Source: Pseudomonadota bacterium
Lineage (GTDB): Bacteria; Pseudomonadota; Gammaproteobacteria; Thiotrichales; Thiotrichaceae
DNA: 64,000 bases
Assembly (NCBI GenBank): GCA_002747455.1
Contig: PDPG01000046.1
Coordinates: 1-64,000, forward strand
Reading direction: 5' to 3'
Shown here piece after piece: positions 36,813-45,723 of this stretch. Position 1 is the first letter of the stretch. The number at the start of each line of letters is the position of its first letter. The notes under the pieces were generated by a model. The model had not been told where the DNA came from, did not search any database, and saw only the letters and a list, made by a program, of their open reading frames with translations. Both the position numbers and the translations under genes were made by a program.

Positions 36813-36858
36813 AAAATTAGCTCCTGTAAAACAGTTTAAATATCGTGTGTGCGAAGGC

Positions 36859-37095
36859 TTAAGCCGCCTCTTCCGGGGTGAGGGCTGTGATTGTCATGGC
36901 GTGAAGTTCACCAGATGTGATTGCTGATTTAATCGCTGCGTAGACCATCTGGTGGCGTTTCACTTTTCCAAGGCCGGCGAACGCAGGGCTGATGACAGTT
37001 GCTTCGTACTTGTATCCATCGCCCGACACGGTGACTTCGGCATCACTAAAAGTTTCAAGAATCATGGCCTGAACCGCCTCATTACTAATGCTCAT
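36859..37095 (-). CDS. ibaG: BolA family protein, IbaG-like
   Basis: 78 residues, the size of IbaG/YrbA and shorter than BolA proper. 'AEVTVSGDGYKYEATVIS' and 'KVKRHQMVYAAIKSAITSGE' with 'LHAMTITALTPEEAA' are the family pattern. The conserved His in 'ELHAMTI' is the Fe-S ligand used when IbaG pairs with a monothiol glutaredoxin. The mla operon that often accompanies ibaG is not adjacent here; only a small membrane protein gene follows. Confidence 0.85.
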   Translation of the reverse strand: MSISNEAVQAMILETFSDAEVTVSGDGYKYEATVISPAFAGLGKVKRHQMVYAAIKSAITSGELHAMTITALTPEEAA

Positions 37096-37207
37096 ACGTT
37101 AATTTTCCTATTTTAAAAGTCTGTTGTCCCAGAATTAGCAGCGTATTATATCTTTTTTGACGATGACGTATAATGCCAATCACGAATAGACTTAACCGGG
37201 TGTGCCT

Positions 37208-37696
37208 ATGGATCCTTATCTGCAAGAGCTAGCGAGTATTGTCTTAGAAACGAGTCCTGAGTTTTGTGCGGCACTGACACGTGACGAGGTTGAGAAGTTT
37301 GTCGCTTTCACGCGTGAAAAAGAAGTTGGGGGTAATGAGATCCTAAGTGAGCTGGGGTCAATTAGTGATGAGTTTTATTTGATTATCGGTGGCGAGGTTG
37401 TGCTGTATCGGGAAGAGCTTGGCGAAGAGATTGAGGTCGGGCGGCTTGGTTCCGGCAAACTCACTGGCCACATGTCTTTTTTTGATCGTGAACCAAGAAC
37501 CATTCGCCTGCGTGGCGCCTCGTCGGGTGCTCGGTTATTGGGTATAACACGCCCGATGTATAAGCGTCTGTGCATAGAACACCCCTATATCAGTGTAAAT
37601 TTGGTGGAGTTTGTGGTGCTGAGTCTGGATAGCTTGTTGAGAACGACCAGTCGGGAAGTGTCATCTTTGTATCAGAAGCTCAATACAGCCCACTGA
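37208..37696 (+). CDS. Cyclic-nucleotide-binding-domain protein
   Basis: 162 residues from the ATG at 37208 (a GTG two codons upstream is possible). A single cNMP-binding fold: 'FVAFTREKEVGGNEILSELG', 'DEFYLIIGGEVVLYRE' and 'GRLGSGKLTGHMSFFDREPR'. The usual phosphate-binding cassette (G-E-x-A-L-L then R) reads 'GHMSFFDREPRTIRLRG', so cAMP binding is doubtful. No DNA-binding domain follows; the C-terminus is helical. It may act as a sensor or as a partner of the coiled-coil membrane protein encoded 55 bases downstream. Confidence 0.75.
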   Translation: MDPYLQELASIVLETSPEFCAALTRDEVEKFVAFTREKEVGGNEILSELGSISDEFYLIIGGEVVLYREELGEEIEVGRLGSGKLTGHMSFFDREPRTIRLRGASSGARLLGITRPMYKRLCIEHPYISVNLVEFVVLSLDSLLRTTSREVSSLYQKLNTAH

Positions 37697-37751
37697 ACCA
37701 AACGACTTTGCAAACATCGAACCCTAAAGTTTCCCCCTGTCAGGGCTTGGC

Positions 37752-38837
37752 ATGTTAGCTTATTTTTTATACGGGTTGCTCATTGCTGTGACCGTGCTTG
37801 CTGTGCTTGGAATTTTTCATATGGCGCGGCGGCTGTACCATGTCTCTGGTGTTCCTAGTGAGTATTTACTGGTGATGACTCTGGCTATGCTGGGAGCGTT
37901 GGTCGTTTCTGTCTTTTTCATCAAAGAGAGAATTGATAGTACGCAATTGCCCAATAGCAATGCTCATAAAACGGAGCAACAATTATTTGTTGAACAAGTT
38001 TATTTGCCACTAGCGGATGCACAGTCCGAGTTGAATCGTAAGCTCAAGCAGCTGGCGGTATTGCAACAACAAATTGCCAAATTGAGTCGTCGCCATCCTC
38101 AACAATCTGTAAATCTGCGGCTAGCACATGATGTTTGGCGGTCAGAGCGTCGCGGGATGATGCAATTAAAATCAGAGGTGGATCATGTCGTCAGGGCGGC
38201 GATGGGCCTGCATAAGGCAACCGATCCATTCTTCATGGAAAGCACGTTTAATCGTGATGCTGTTGATTGGGAAAAGGTGATTAGTCGTCGCCTGAGTGAA
38301 TACCGCAACAACCAACTCAAGGTGACCAATGCTATGGTGGATAACGCCATACAGCAAATCAAAAATCTGAAGAAAGTGCAGCGAGCCAAAGATACCTTTG
38401 CCACCGCGAGCGGAGTGAAGCTCAAGTCAGCGTTTTCCTCCGAAACGGTGAATGACTTATTGGCGTATCTTGAGAAAGTGCAATCGAGTACTGCTGATAA
38501 AATCGTAGGTCTTGGCAGGGAAGTGGGTATGGCGGCGAGTAAGCGCCAGGAAGTAAAATACGATGTGTTGGAGAATCCAAACCTGCAGGGAGTTCTAGGT
38601 AAGGTTATGGAAGATTGGCTGCGGCTTGGAAATAAGGGAATATATTACCGGGATCAGCTGCTCCATGCCGTTCAGGCAGATTACCTTGCAATCAAATTAG
38701 GTGTTAATAAAAAGAATGATCAGTTGGTGGAACTGAGACGCCTATTATCAGAGCAATCGCAGTTGATGTATGAAGACATTAGGCTGTCTCGACTGAAGCT
38801 TGAACAAAGTTATCCCCCGTTGTTGGGAAAGCAGTGA
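37752..38837 (+). CDS. Coiled-coil membrane protein of unknown function
   Basis: 361 residues. Two membrane helices at the N-terminus (LAYFLYGLLIAVTVLAVLGI; YLLVMTLAMLGALVVSVFFI), then about 280 residues of helical, Gln/Lys/Glu/Leu-rich cytoplasmic or periplasmic sequence with heptad character, e.g. 'LNRKLKQLAVLQQQIAKLS' and 'RRLLSEQSQLMYEDIRLSRL'. No recognised domain. Same strand as the cNMP-binding gene, so the two may form a unit. Start ATG 37752 is preceded by a weak GGG at 37743. Confidence 0.7.
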   Translation: MLAYFLYGLLIAVTVLAVLGIFHMARRLYHVSGVPSEYLLVMTLAMLGALVVSVFFIKERIDSTQLPNSNAHKTEQQLFVEQVYLPLADAQSELNRKLKQLAVLQQQIAKLSRRHPQQSVNLRLAHDVWRSERRGMMQLKSEVDHVVRAAMGLHKATDPFFMESTFNRDAVDWEKVISRRLSEYRNNQLKVTNAMVDNAIQQIKNLKKVQRAKDTFATASGVKLKSAFSSETVNDLLAYLEKVQSSTADKIVGLGREVGMAASKRQEVKYDVLENPNLQGVLGKVMEDWLRLGNKGIYYRDQLLHAVQADYLAIKLGVNKKNDQLVELRRLLSEQSQLMYEDIRLSRLKLEQSYPPLLGKQ

Positions 38838-39000
38838 CAGCTGAGGAAATTTCTGTCCGATAAAGCCATTAGTCGTGTTTATGCTCAGTCTGTCGCTTTC
38901 GATTATCCAAACAAAAAAAAATATGTGATAGTTAGCGCATTCGTGACGCAGTTAATAAGCTTTAGGTCAGTAAATAATAACGCTGTAAGAAGGTGTAGTT

Positions 39001-39227
39001 AGTGCAGAGAAGGAGTGCTTAAACCCTGGGTTTCAATCACTTAACCTAATTCGATCCAACCGCTCCCCCAAGCGTTTTCAGTGCTGGGATTAGGTTAATT
39101 AGATTATTATAAAATTATTATATTCTGTTGTTAGCCCCCGCGAGCTCAACGAGCTCAACTTACGCTTAGGTTCCCCGCCTTTGCGTAGTTCTTGAGCCAG
39201 ACCACTTTGTAGGTTTGGCTTTTTTTA
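39001..39227 (+). ncRNA. Candidate structured small RNA ending in a terminator
   Basis: The 494-base gap between the coiled-coil protein gene and rnd has no ORF but several nested hairpins. AAACCC(t)GGGTTT lies at 39021-39033; TTAACCTAAT (39041-39050) pairs perfectly with ATTAGGTTAA (39089-39098) around an inner CGCT/AGCG stem; TACGC..AGG pairs with CCT..GCGTA (39161-39187). A strong terminator follows at 39195-39226. A tandem GAGCTCAAC GAGCTCAAC stands at 39142-39159. It does not look like 6S RNA, tmRNA, RNase P or SRP RNA. The 5' end and promoter are not located. A leader attenuator for rnd is the alternative. Confidence 0.45.
39195..39227 (+). terminator. Rho-independent terminator upstream of rnd
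   Basis: AGCCAGACC (39195-39203) pairs with GGTTTGGCT (39212-39220), one G-T pair, loop of eight, followed by six further T's. No protein gene on the plus strand ends within 350 bases upstream, so something non-coding is probably terminated here. The 104 bases after it hold the rnd promoter region. Confidence 0.85.
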
Positions 39228-39331
39228 TCCTGATAATTTCGCACATGGCGAATCGACCTAAAGCAGAGTGCTTGTGTTAACATCTGCTCCCATCGGCAAT
39301 TCTGCCTGTTCTGATTTTAAGCGAGGTATCA

Positions 39332-40474
39332 GTGTACCAATTCATTGACAGTCAACAAGATTTGGCTGATTTCATCGAAACTATTCGGCCACACAAATGG
39401 ATTGCCATTGATACCGAGTTCATTCGTGAGAAGACCTATTATCCTCAACTGTGTCTGATTCAGGTGGCTGCCGGTGAGCACATGGCTTGTATTGACCCGA
39501 TTGCGATCACAGACTTGTCGGCACTGTACGATGTGCTTTATGACCAAAATATCACGAAAGTTTTTCATGCCGCACAGCAGGATTTGGAGATTCTGTATTA
39601 CGCCGGCGGGCAGGTGCCATCGCCCATTTTTGATACGCAACCCGCTGCGTCGGTTTTGGGTATTGGCGAGCAAATTGGTTATGCAGGGTTGGTTGAGCAC
39701 ACGCTGGGCGTGACCTTACCCAAGACTGCATCCCGTACAGACTGGTCGAAGCGTCCACTAAGCCAGTCGCAGCTGGATTATGCGATTGATGACGTGCGTT
39801 ATTTGCAGCAGATGTATCCGCTACTTTTGCAAAAGTTGGCAGAAAGCGGACGGACAACATGGCCAAGTCGTGACTTTAAGCGACTAACCAACCCCGACAC
39901 ATATCAGCTCAACGCCAGGTCTCGCTGGAAAAAAGTAAGAGGCTTGCAAAATCTAAACCGCCAGCAGTTATCCATTCTCAGAGAGTTGGCCGCTTGGCGT
40001 GAGGAAGAAGCGGCGAGGTGTAATCGTCCGCGCCGCTGGATTATTGGCGATGAAATTTTGGTGGACTTGGCTCGACTGCAACCCTCCGATGTGGCGGGAA
40101 TGCAAGCCATTCGTGGGGTCAATGCGGATCAGGCCAAGCGTTATTTTGTTGCCTGGACAGCGTGTATCGAGGCTGGACGAAATGCACCGGAAAGTGAGTG
40201 GCCGGAAATGAAGCGACGCCAAAAACCAACGCCGGAGGTGGATGCGTTGGCCGAGTATTTGATGCTGGTGATTCGTTTGCAAGCAGAAAAGCAAGGCGTA
40301 AGTCCGGCGGCGATTGCGAATAAAAGCCAAGTGGTGAAGATGATTCAGGAGGGGCGCAATAGCTTGTCAGAAGATTGGCGTGGCGAATTGGTGAATGACG
40401 TTATTGCCGATGTCAGGGCGCAGAAATTAGTATTGGGTATTGCAGACGGCAAAGTACAGTTGTTACCCCGTTAA
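39332..40474 (+). CDS. rnd: Ribonuclease D
   Basis: 380 residues, start GTG with GAGG eight bases upstream. DEDDy exonuclease motifs: 'AIDTEFIREKTYYPQLCLIQ' (DxE), 'KVFHAAQQDLEIL' and 'YAIDDVRYLQQMY' (Y and D). An HRDC domain follows ('NRQQLSILRELAAWREEEA' and onward). It trims the 3' ends of tRNA and other stable RNAs. It is followed by aroC 15 bases later. Confidence 0.95.
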   Translation: MYQFIDSQQDLADFIETIRPHKWIAIDTEFIREKTYYPQLCLIQVAAGEHMACIDPIAITDLSALYDVLYDQNITKVFHAAQQDLEILYYAGGQVPSPIFDTQPAASVLGIGEQIGYAGLVEHTLGVTLPKTASRTDWSKRPLSQSQLDYAIDDVRYLQQMYPLLLQKLAESGRTTWPSRDFKRLTNPDTYQLNARSRWKKVRGLQNLNRQQLSILRELAAWREEEAARCNRPRRWIIGDEILVDLARLQPSDVAGMQAIRGVNADQAKRYFVAWTACIEAGRNAPESEWPEMKRRQKPTPEVDALAEYLMLVIRLQAEKQGVSPAAIANKSQVVKMIQEGRNSLSEDWRGELVNDVIADVRAQKLVLGIADGKVQLLPR

Positions 40475-40489
40475 TTAGCAGAGTGAACT

Positions 40490-41590
40490 ATGTCAGGAAA
40501 TACATTCGGAAAATTATTTACAGTGACGTCTTTTGGTGAAAGTCACGGTTTGGCGATTGGTTGCATTGTGGATGGTTGCCCTCCAGGGATGGCGCTAACC
40601 GAAGCGGATATTCAGGGTGATCTGGATCGTCGTCGTCCGGGTACTAGTCGGCACACCACACAACGACGTGAGCCTGATGAAGTACGGATTTTATCTGGTG
40701 TGTTCGAGGGAAAAACAACCGGCACTCCCATTGCTCTGATGATCAATAATGTGGATCAGCGCTCCAAGGATTACTCTAACATTCTGGATCGCTTTCGCCC
40801 GGGCCATGCGGATTACACCTACTACAAAAAATATGGCTTCCGTGATTATCGTGGCGGTGGACGCTCCTCAGCGCGTGAGACGGCGGTTCGTGTGGCGGCA
40901 GGCAGTATTGCCAAGAAATACCTGGCAGAACAGCATGGCGTGAGTATTCGTGGCTATTTGTCACAACTTGGGCCAATTAAAGCGGAAAAGTTTGATCTGG
41001 CTGAGGTTGAAAATAACCCGTTTTTCTGTCCCGATGTCGATAAGGTGTCAGAGATGGAGTCTTATATGGATGCACTGCGTAAATCGGGTGATTCTATTGG
41101 GGCAAAAATCTCGGTAGTGGCCAGTGGTGTTCCGGTGGGCTTAGGCGAGCCGGTTTTTGATCGTTTGGATGCAGATCTAGCCCTGGCGATGATGAGTATC
41201 AATGCCGCTAAGGGGGTTGAGATTGGCGCAGGCTTTGATTGTGTGACGCAAAAAGGTACTGAACACCGTGATGAAATTACAAAAGATGGTTTTCTGAGTA
41301 ACCATGCCGGAGGTATTTTAGGCGGAATTTCTTCTGGTCAGGATATAATTGTTCACACGGCATTTAAACCCACCTCCAGTATGCGTTTGCCGGGTCGCAC
41401 GGTTGGTCTTGATGGTGAACCCAAAGAGGTGATTACTAAAGGTCGCCATGACCCTTGCGTGGGTATTCGCGCCACACCGATCTGCGAAGCGATGATGGCG
41501 TTGACGCTAATGGATCACCTGTTAAGACATCGTGCGCAAAATGCTGATGTGACGACGGCGCTGCCGGATATTCCGGCTCAGGCTGGGTGA
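40490..41590 (+). CDS. aroC: Chorismate synthase
   Basis: 366 residues. Signatures '[19 protein letters not shown]', '[19 protein letters not shown]', '[20 protein letters not shown]', '[20 protein letters not shown]' and '[14 protein letters not shown]' are complete. It converts EPSP to chorismate with reduced FMN, the last step of the shikimate pathway. It sits directly behind rnd. Confidence 0.97.
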   Translation: MSGNTFGKLFTVTSFGESHGLAIGCIVDGCPPGMALTEADIQGDLDRRRPGTSRHTTQRREPDEVRILSGVFEGKTTGTPIALMINNVDQRSKDYSNILDRFRPGHADYTYYKKYGFRDYRGGGRSSARETAVRVAAGSIAKKYLAEQHGVSIRGYLSQLGPIKAEKFDLAEVENNPFFCPDVDKVSEMESYMDALRKSGDSIGAKISVVASGVPVGLGEPVFDRLDADLALAMMSINAAKGVEIGAGFDCVTQKGTEHRDEITKDGFLSNHAGGILGGISSGQDIIVHTAFKPTSSMRLPGRTVGLDGEPKEVITKGRHDPCVGIRATPICEAMMALTLMDHLLRHRAQNADVTTALPDIPAQAG

Positions 41591-41705
41591 TTGAACCCTG
41601 CACCAGAGGTTTGTTCGTCATTGGCAATCAGTTATAACGAGAAGATAACGCTGATGTCGTGTTGTTTTATTTCGCGCATCGCTGTGACGTATGTAATATG
41701 CGCCG

Positions 41706-42426
41706 ATGAGTCATTTTAATTTTCCCCCCAGTGGGGCATATATCCTCTTGTTTTAAGGATAAGTTCACAATACCCCGCCAGCCCGGACTGGTTCCTGAGG
41801 CTATCGCAGAGCTGATTTTGGATAAACCTTATGCGGCGGCAGAAATGGTACGCGGATTGGAAGGGTTTTCGCATATTTGGATTATCTTTGTGTTTCATGC
41901 CATTCCCGCAGGAAAATGGCGACCCACAGTCAAACCACCTCGTTTAGGCGGAAACCAGCGCTTTGGTGTGTTTGCAACGCGCTCGACGCACCGCCCTAAC
42001 CCTATTGGCCTGTCAGTGGTTAAGCTGGCGGGCATTGAAACAAGAGAAGGGCGACTAGTGCTCACGTTAGAGGGCTGTGATTTACTGGATGGAACGCCGG
42101 TCTTAGACATCAAGCCATACTTACCCTATACCGATGTGATTCCCGATGCTCGTGGTGGTTTTGCCAGCACCGGGCCAGTGGAACAGTTTCATGTTTGCTT
42201 TACTTTACAAGCAGCCAAGGAGTGTGAATCAGCTTCTGCTCGCCTAAATCGGGATATTGAGTCACTCATTCGGCAACTATTGGCCCTGGACCCAAGGCCA
42301 TCCTATCAATCCGGCACATATGGCGATAGGATGTATGGCACAAAGCTGTACGACTTTAATTTACGTTGGCGTTACGTCGCGGAGAATGTGGTCGAGGTTG
42401 TTGCTTTATCAATCATGGATGAGTGA
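41706..42426 (+). CDS. trmO: tRNA t6A37 N6-methyltransferase TrmO (TsaA), with apparent 5' frameshift
   Basis: The main frame (GTG 41731 to 42426, 231 residues) reads 'GHISSCFKDKFTIPRQPGLV', 'RGLEGFSHIWIIFVFH', 'RPPRLGG'-type 'KPPRLGGNQRFGVFATRST', 'RPNPIGLSVVKL', 'LLDGTPVLDIKPYLPY' and the C-terminal 'YDFNLRWRYV', matching E. coli TrmO. The first nine residues of the family are encoded in another frame from the ATG at 41706 (MSHFNFPP). One base too many in the C6 run at 41724-41729 separates them; with five C's the protein would read MSHFNFPPVGHISSCFKDKF. Sequencing error, a real mutation with internal GTG start, or slippage are all possible. A promoter may lie at 41611-41638 (TTGTTC, 16 bases, TATAAC). 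Confidence 0.82.
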
Positions 42427-42429
42427 ATA

Positions 42430-43926
42430 ATGCGATTTGACTTTTTTATCTATCTGGCAGCCAGGTTGCTGCTGTGTCTGTTTCCTGTGGCTACAGTTGC
42501 TGAGAATGCCAAGTCATTGCCAGCCCCCTCATTGGCGATTGCGCATCAGGTTATTGAAGAAACACCCCGCGAAGCCTTACCAGAGTCACTGTTAGTGTTA
42601 CTAAAAAAGCATAAAGTCCCCAGTGACAGTCTGAGTATTTATATTCGGGACGTTAATGCGAATCAAGCCATGTTGGAGCATAACGTGGATGTATTGCGTG
42701 CCCCGGCATCGACTCTGAAATTGCTGACAACGTATGCCGCGCTCAAGCAACTTGGGCCAAATTTCTCATGGCGAACTGAGGCGTGGATACGTGGTGAAAT
42801 TAAAGATGGTGTGCTGCATGGTGATCTGATTCTGAAAGGTTATGGCGACCCGTTTTTAGTCTATGAGCGGTTCTGGAAATTTATTCGTGAGTTGCGTGAT
42901 CGTGGGTTAACGGAAATTACCGGCGATGTCATTGTGGACAATCACTACTACGACACACCCGTGCATGAGCGCGCGGCATTTGATGGGCGAGGTTTTCGGG
43001 TGTACAACGCGGAGCCTTCTCCATTGATGTTTAATTTTCAGGCCAGTCGACTTATGTTAAAGCCACCTGCGGATGACTCAGCAACGCTTGCAGATGTGAC
43101 ATTGTTCCCACCTTCTGATGCACTGGATGTTGATAATCAATTAACCTTGGTCAAGGGTAAATGTAAACGTAGCCACGGTCGTCCGGAACTCTCATGGGGA
43201 GAGCAGAAGCAGCTGGTAGTGAAGGGGCAGTTTTCACTTAACTGCAAGCCGCGCTATCTGATGCGCCTTATTTCTGCACCGACCCAGCATGTCTACGATG
43301 CCTTTCGCCACTTTTGGCAAGAGCTGGGTGGCACTTTACACGGTGAACTAAAACAAGGCCGGGTTTCGCCGGATGATGTGTTGTTCTATAGCTATGCCTC
43401 ACCCACCTTGGGTGAGCAGATTCGGTTGATCAATAAATGGAGCAATAATGTGATGACTCGTCAATTATTGCTGACCGTAGGCGCCAAGCGTTTTGGTGCG
43501 CCTGCCACGCTGGAAAAAGGCAGGAAAGCGATCAAGGAGTTGCTGGAAGCCCAAGGGGTGGATACCGCTGGCATGATCATAGATAATGGCTCCGGCTTAT
43601 CGAGAAAATCGAGAATTTCAGCACGTCAAATGGCACAATTGCTGGACGTTGCTTTCCGTGATGCCTACATGCCGGAGTTTATGTCATCAATGGCACTGCC
43701 GGGAATTGACGGAACGCTTGCGTCACGTCTTAAAGGCAGTGAGCTCAAGGGGCGGAGTCATCTGAAAACAGGCACATTGAATTACGTCACGGCATTGTCC
43801 GGGTATATGTTAAATCGTCAGGGGCGGCGTTTAATCATTGTTATTCAGCAAAATGGCCCGCGTGCTTCATCCGCACGTGGTGGTAAAATACAAGACGAAA
43901 TATTGCGCTGGGCTTTCGAACAATAA
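42430..43926 (+). CDS. dacB: D-alanyl-D-alanine carboxypeptidase/endopeptidase DacB (PBP4)
   Basis: 498 residues. N-terminal signal/anchor (FIYLAARLLLCLFPVATVAE). Penicillin-binding motifs: SxxK in 'APASTLKLLTTYAALKQLG', SxN in 'NKWSNNVMTRQLLLTVGA' and KTG in 'HLKTGTLNYVTALSGYM'. The extra domains between motif 1 and motif 2 (about 110-320), typical of PBP4, are present. A periplasmic enzyme that cleaves D-Ala-D-Ala and cross-bridges. It starts three bases after trmO and lies 36 bases ahead of tamA. Confidence 0.94.
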   Translation: MRFDFFIYLAARLLLCLFPVATVAENAKSLPAPSLAIAHQVIEETPREALPESLLVLLKKHKVPSDSLSIYIRDVNANQAMLEHNVDVLRAPASTLKLLTTYAALKQLGPNFSWRTEAWIRGEIKDGVLHGDLILKGYGDPFLVYERFWKFIRELRDRGLTEITGDVIVDNHYYDTPVHERAAFDGRGFRVYNAEPSPLMFNFQASRLMLKPPADDSATLADVTLFPPSDALDVDNQLTLVKGKCKRSHGRPELSWGEQKQLVVKGQFSLNCKPRYLMRLISAPTQHVYDAFRHFWQELGGTLHGELKQGRVSPDDVLFYSYASPTLGEQIRLINKWSNNVMTRQLLLTVGAKRFGAPATLEKGRKAIKELLEAQGVDTAGMIIDNGSGLSRKSRISARQMAQLLDVAFRDAYMPEFMSSMALPGIDGTLASRLKGSELKGRSHLKTGTLNYVTALSGYMLNRQGRRLIIVIQQNGPRASSARGGKIQDEILRWAFEQ

Positions 43927-43962
43927 CTATCAGGCTTCAGGCAAGCTCAAGGGGTACATTAA

Positions 43963-45723
43963 ATGGCAGTTTCAAAAGTGATGATGAATGGTACGGTTAT
44001 CTGTGTGTTATTTTTTTCCTCACTTTCTCTGAATGTGGCCTTTGCTGAAAAGCAGGTTCCTTTATCGAAGATCACAATAAGCGGCGTTAGCAAAACGCTG
44101 AAAACAGCGCTGGAACGGCATTTGCCGGTTAATCAGCCCGCTTGTGATGCCCCCAAAGCCGAGGTGAGCGATTATTTTCGTTCACTTAAAAATAGCCTGC
44201 GCAAAGGTGGCAGGGCGTTGGGCTATTACGATGCAGAATTTACCTCAGGTGGAAAACGAGTCAATAACTGTTGGGAACTGACACTGGCGATTAAACCGGG
44301 TGAACCTGTCAGGGTGGTGAGTCAGTATATTGAGGTCAAAGGTGCGGGAGCTAATGAGCCGTTGTTTCGTCGAGCCATGCAAGCGCCACCATATCAGCAG
44401 GGCGATATACTCAACCATCAGCTTTATGATGACTTTAAGACACGATTGACCGAGACGGCGGAGACCTTGGGCTATCTTGATGCGGCTTATGAACAAAAAT
44501 CCGTGACGGTCGATCCGCTGGCGTATCAAGCACGAGTCAATTTGGTCCTAAATACCGGCCCGCGTTACGTTTTTGGTGATATTACGGTTGAGCAAGATCT
44601 CTTGAGTGACTCGCTGATTGAGCGATTTATCAAAATAAAGCCGGGTACGCCATTTAGCACCGAACGCGTGATTGAGCAGCAACAAGCTTTTCAACGCAGT
44701 GGCTACTACTCATTAGTGAAGATTGATGTTGATATTGAAAATGCCAAGAATCAGCAGATACCGGTCACTATCTCGCTGACACGTGCAAAGCGGGATAAGT
44801 ATCGTTATAAGCTAGGCTACGGGACAGATACAGGGCCACGGGTGAAAGCAGAGTTGCTACGCCGCTGGACTGGCCCGAAGGGTCGTAAAATTGAGACATC
44901 GGCTCAGTGGGCGAAAAATCTGTCACAGGTGAAGTTTAAGCTTGTTGAGCCTCGTGAGAATCCTGATTACGACAAGCTCACTTACCTGATTGACTGGACT
45001 TACGATACTGCCAATGACATCAGCAGTCAGTCCTTCGGGGTTGGAGCCGATTATGTGCGAAAACTGGATTCGGATTGGGAGCAAGGGCTGTTTGTTAACA
45101 CATTGCTTGATAGAACCAAGGTGAAAGGGGGAGAGGCGGACAATTCCATTCTGACATTGGCTGGCGTACGGCTCGCCAAGACTCACATTAGCGACGAAGG
45201 CTTTGCAACCTCTGGTTGGCGTGTGAGTATGAAAGCTCAGGGTGCTGTTGATAAGCTTCTCAGTGACCAAAGTATTGCGCAACTGGAGGTGAATACCAAG
45301 TACATCTTTCCGGTGGGCAAGGGGCGCTTGGTGAATCGCTTGGATATTGGCACCACCAGTTCGGGGGATCTGGCAGATTTGCCGAAAAGGCTGCGCTTCT
45401 TTGCGGGTGGTGGTAACAGTGTGCGTGGTTATGACTTTGAGTCTATCGGTGAAAAAAACAGCTCTGGCGCGGTGATTGGTGGTAAGCATCTGCTGGCAGG
45501 TTCTGTTGAGTACGAGCACCCGATTAAAGATGCGTGGAGTGTGGCGGCCTTTCTGGATGCCGGTGATGCCTTCAATAGTTGGGGAGACATGGATTTACAG
45601 TATGGCATCGGGTTTGGTGGGCGCTACCGTTCGCCCATTGGCCCAGTTAGGGTCGATATTGCGTTTCCTGATGGCAAATTTAAGGATGCAGCGTTCCACC
45701 TAAGTGTAGGCCCTGATCTGTGA
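43963..45723 (+). CDS. tamA: Translocation and assembly module outer-membrane protein TamA
   Basis: 586 residues. Signal peptide (MNGTVICVLFFSSLSLNVAFA). Three POTRA-like repeats up to about residue 260, then a 16-strand BamA-type barrel with the lid motif 'FFAGGGNSVRGYDFESIG' (R-G-Y/F) and C-terminal strand 'AFHLSVGPDL'. With TamB it bridges both membranes and helps outer-membrane protein insertion or lipid transfer. AAGGGG nine bases upstream supports the ATG at 43963. Its stop overlaps the tamB GTG. Confidence 0.93.
   Translation: MAVSKVMMNGTVICVLFFSSLSLNVAFAEKQVPLSKITISGVSKTLKTALERHLPVNQPACDAPKAEVSDYFRSLKNSLRKGGRALGYYDAEFTSGGKRVNNCWELTLAIKPGEPVRVVSQYIEVKGAGANEPLFRRAMQAPPYQQGDILNHQLYDDFKTRLTETAETLGYLDAAYEQKSVTVDPLAYQARVNLVLNTGPRYVFGDITVEQDLLSDSLIERFIKIKPGTPFSTERVIEQQQAFQRSGYYSLVKIDVDIENAKNQQIPVTISLTRAKRDKYRYKLGYGTDTGPRVKAELLRRWTGPKGRKIETSAQWAKNLSQVKFKLVEPRENPDYDKLTYLIDWTYDTANDISSQSFGVGADYVRKLDSDWEQGLFVNTLLDRTKVKGGEADNSILTLAGVRLAKTHISDEGFATSGWRVSMKAQGAVDKLLSDQSIAQLEVNTKYIFPVGKGRLVNRLDIGTTSSGDLADLPKRLRFFAGGGNSVRGYDFESIGEKNSSGAVIGGKHLLAGSVEYEHPIKDAWSVAAFLDAGDAFNSWGDMDLQYGIGFGGRYRSPIGPVRVDIAFPDGKFKDAAFHLSVGPDL

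Noticed and set aside
33475..37095. Defence or phage island near dnaB
   Set aside because: dnaB is the host replicative helicase, with SPOR, BolA and lipoprotein neighbours; no phage or defence genes are present.
39329..39700. 123-codon frame on the minus strand over the rnd start
   Set aside because: Antisense shadow of rnd, whose DEDD motifs are intact on the plus strand.
44923..45519. 198-codon frame antisense to tamA
   Set aside because: Runs opposite a well-conserved tamA barrel region; no domain or start signal.
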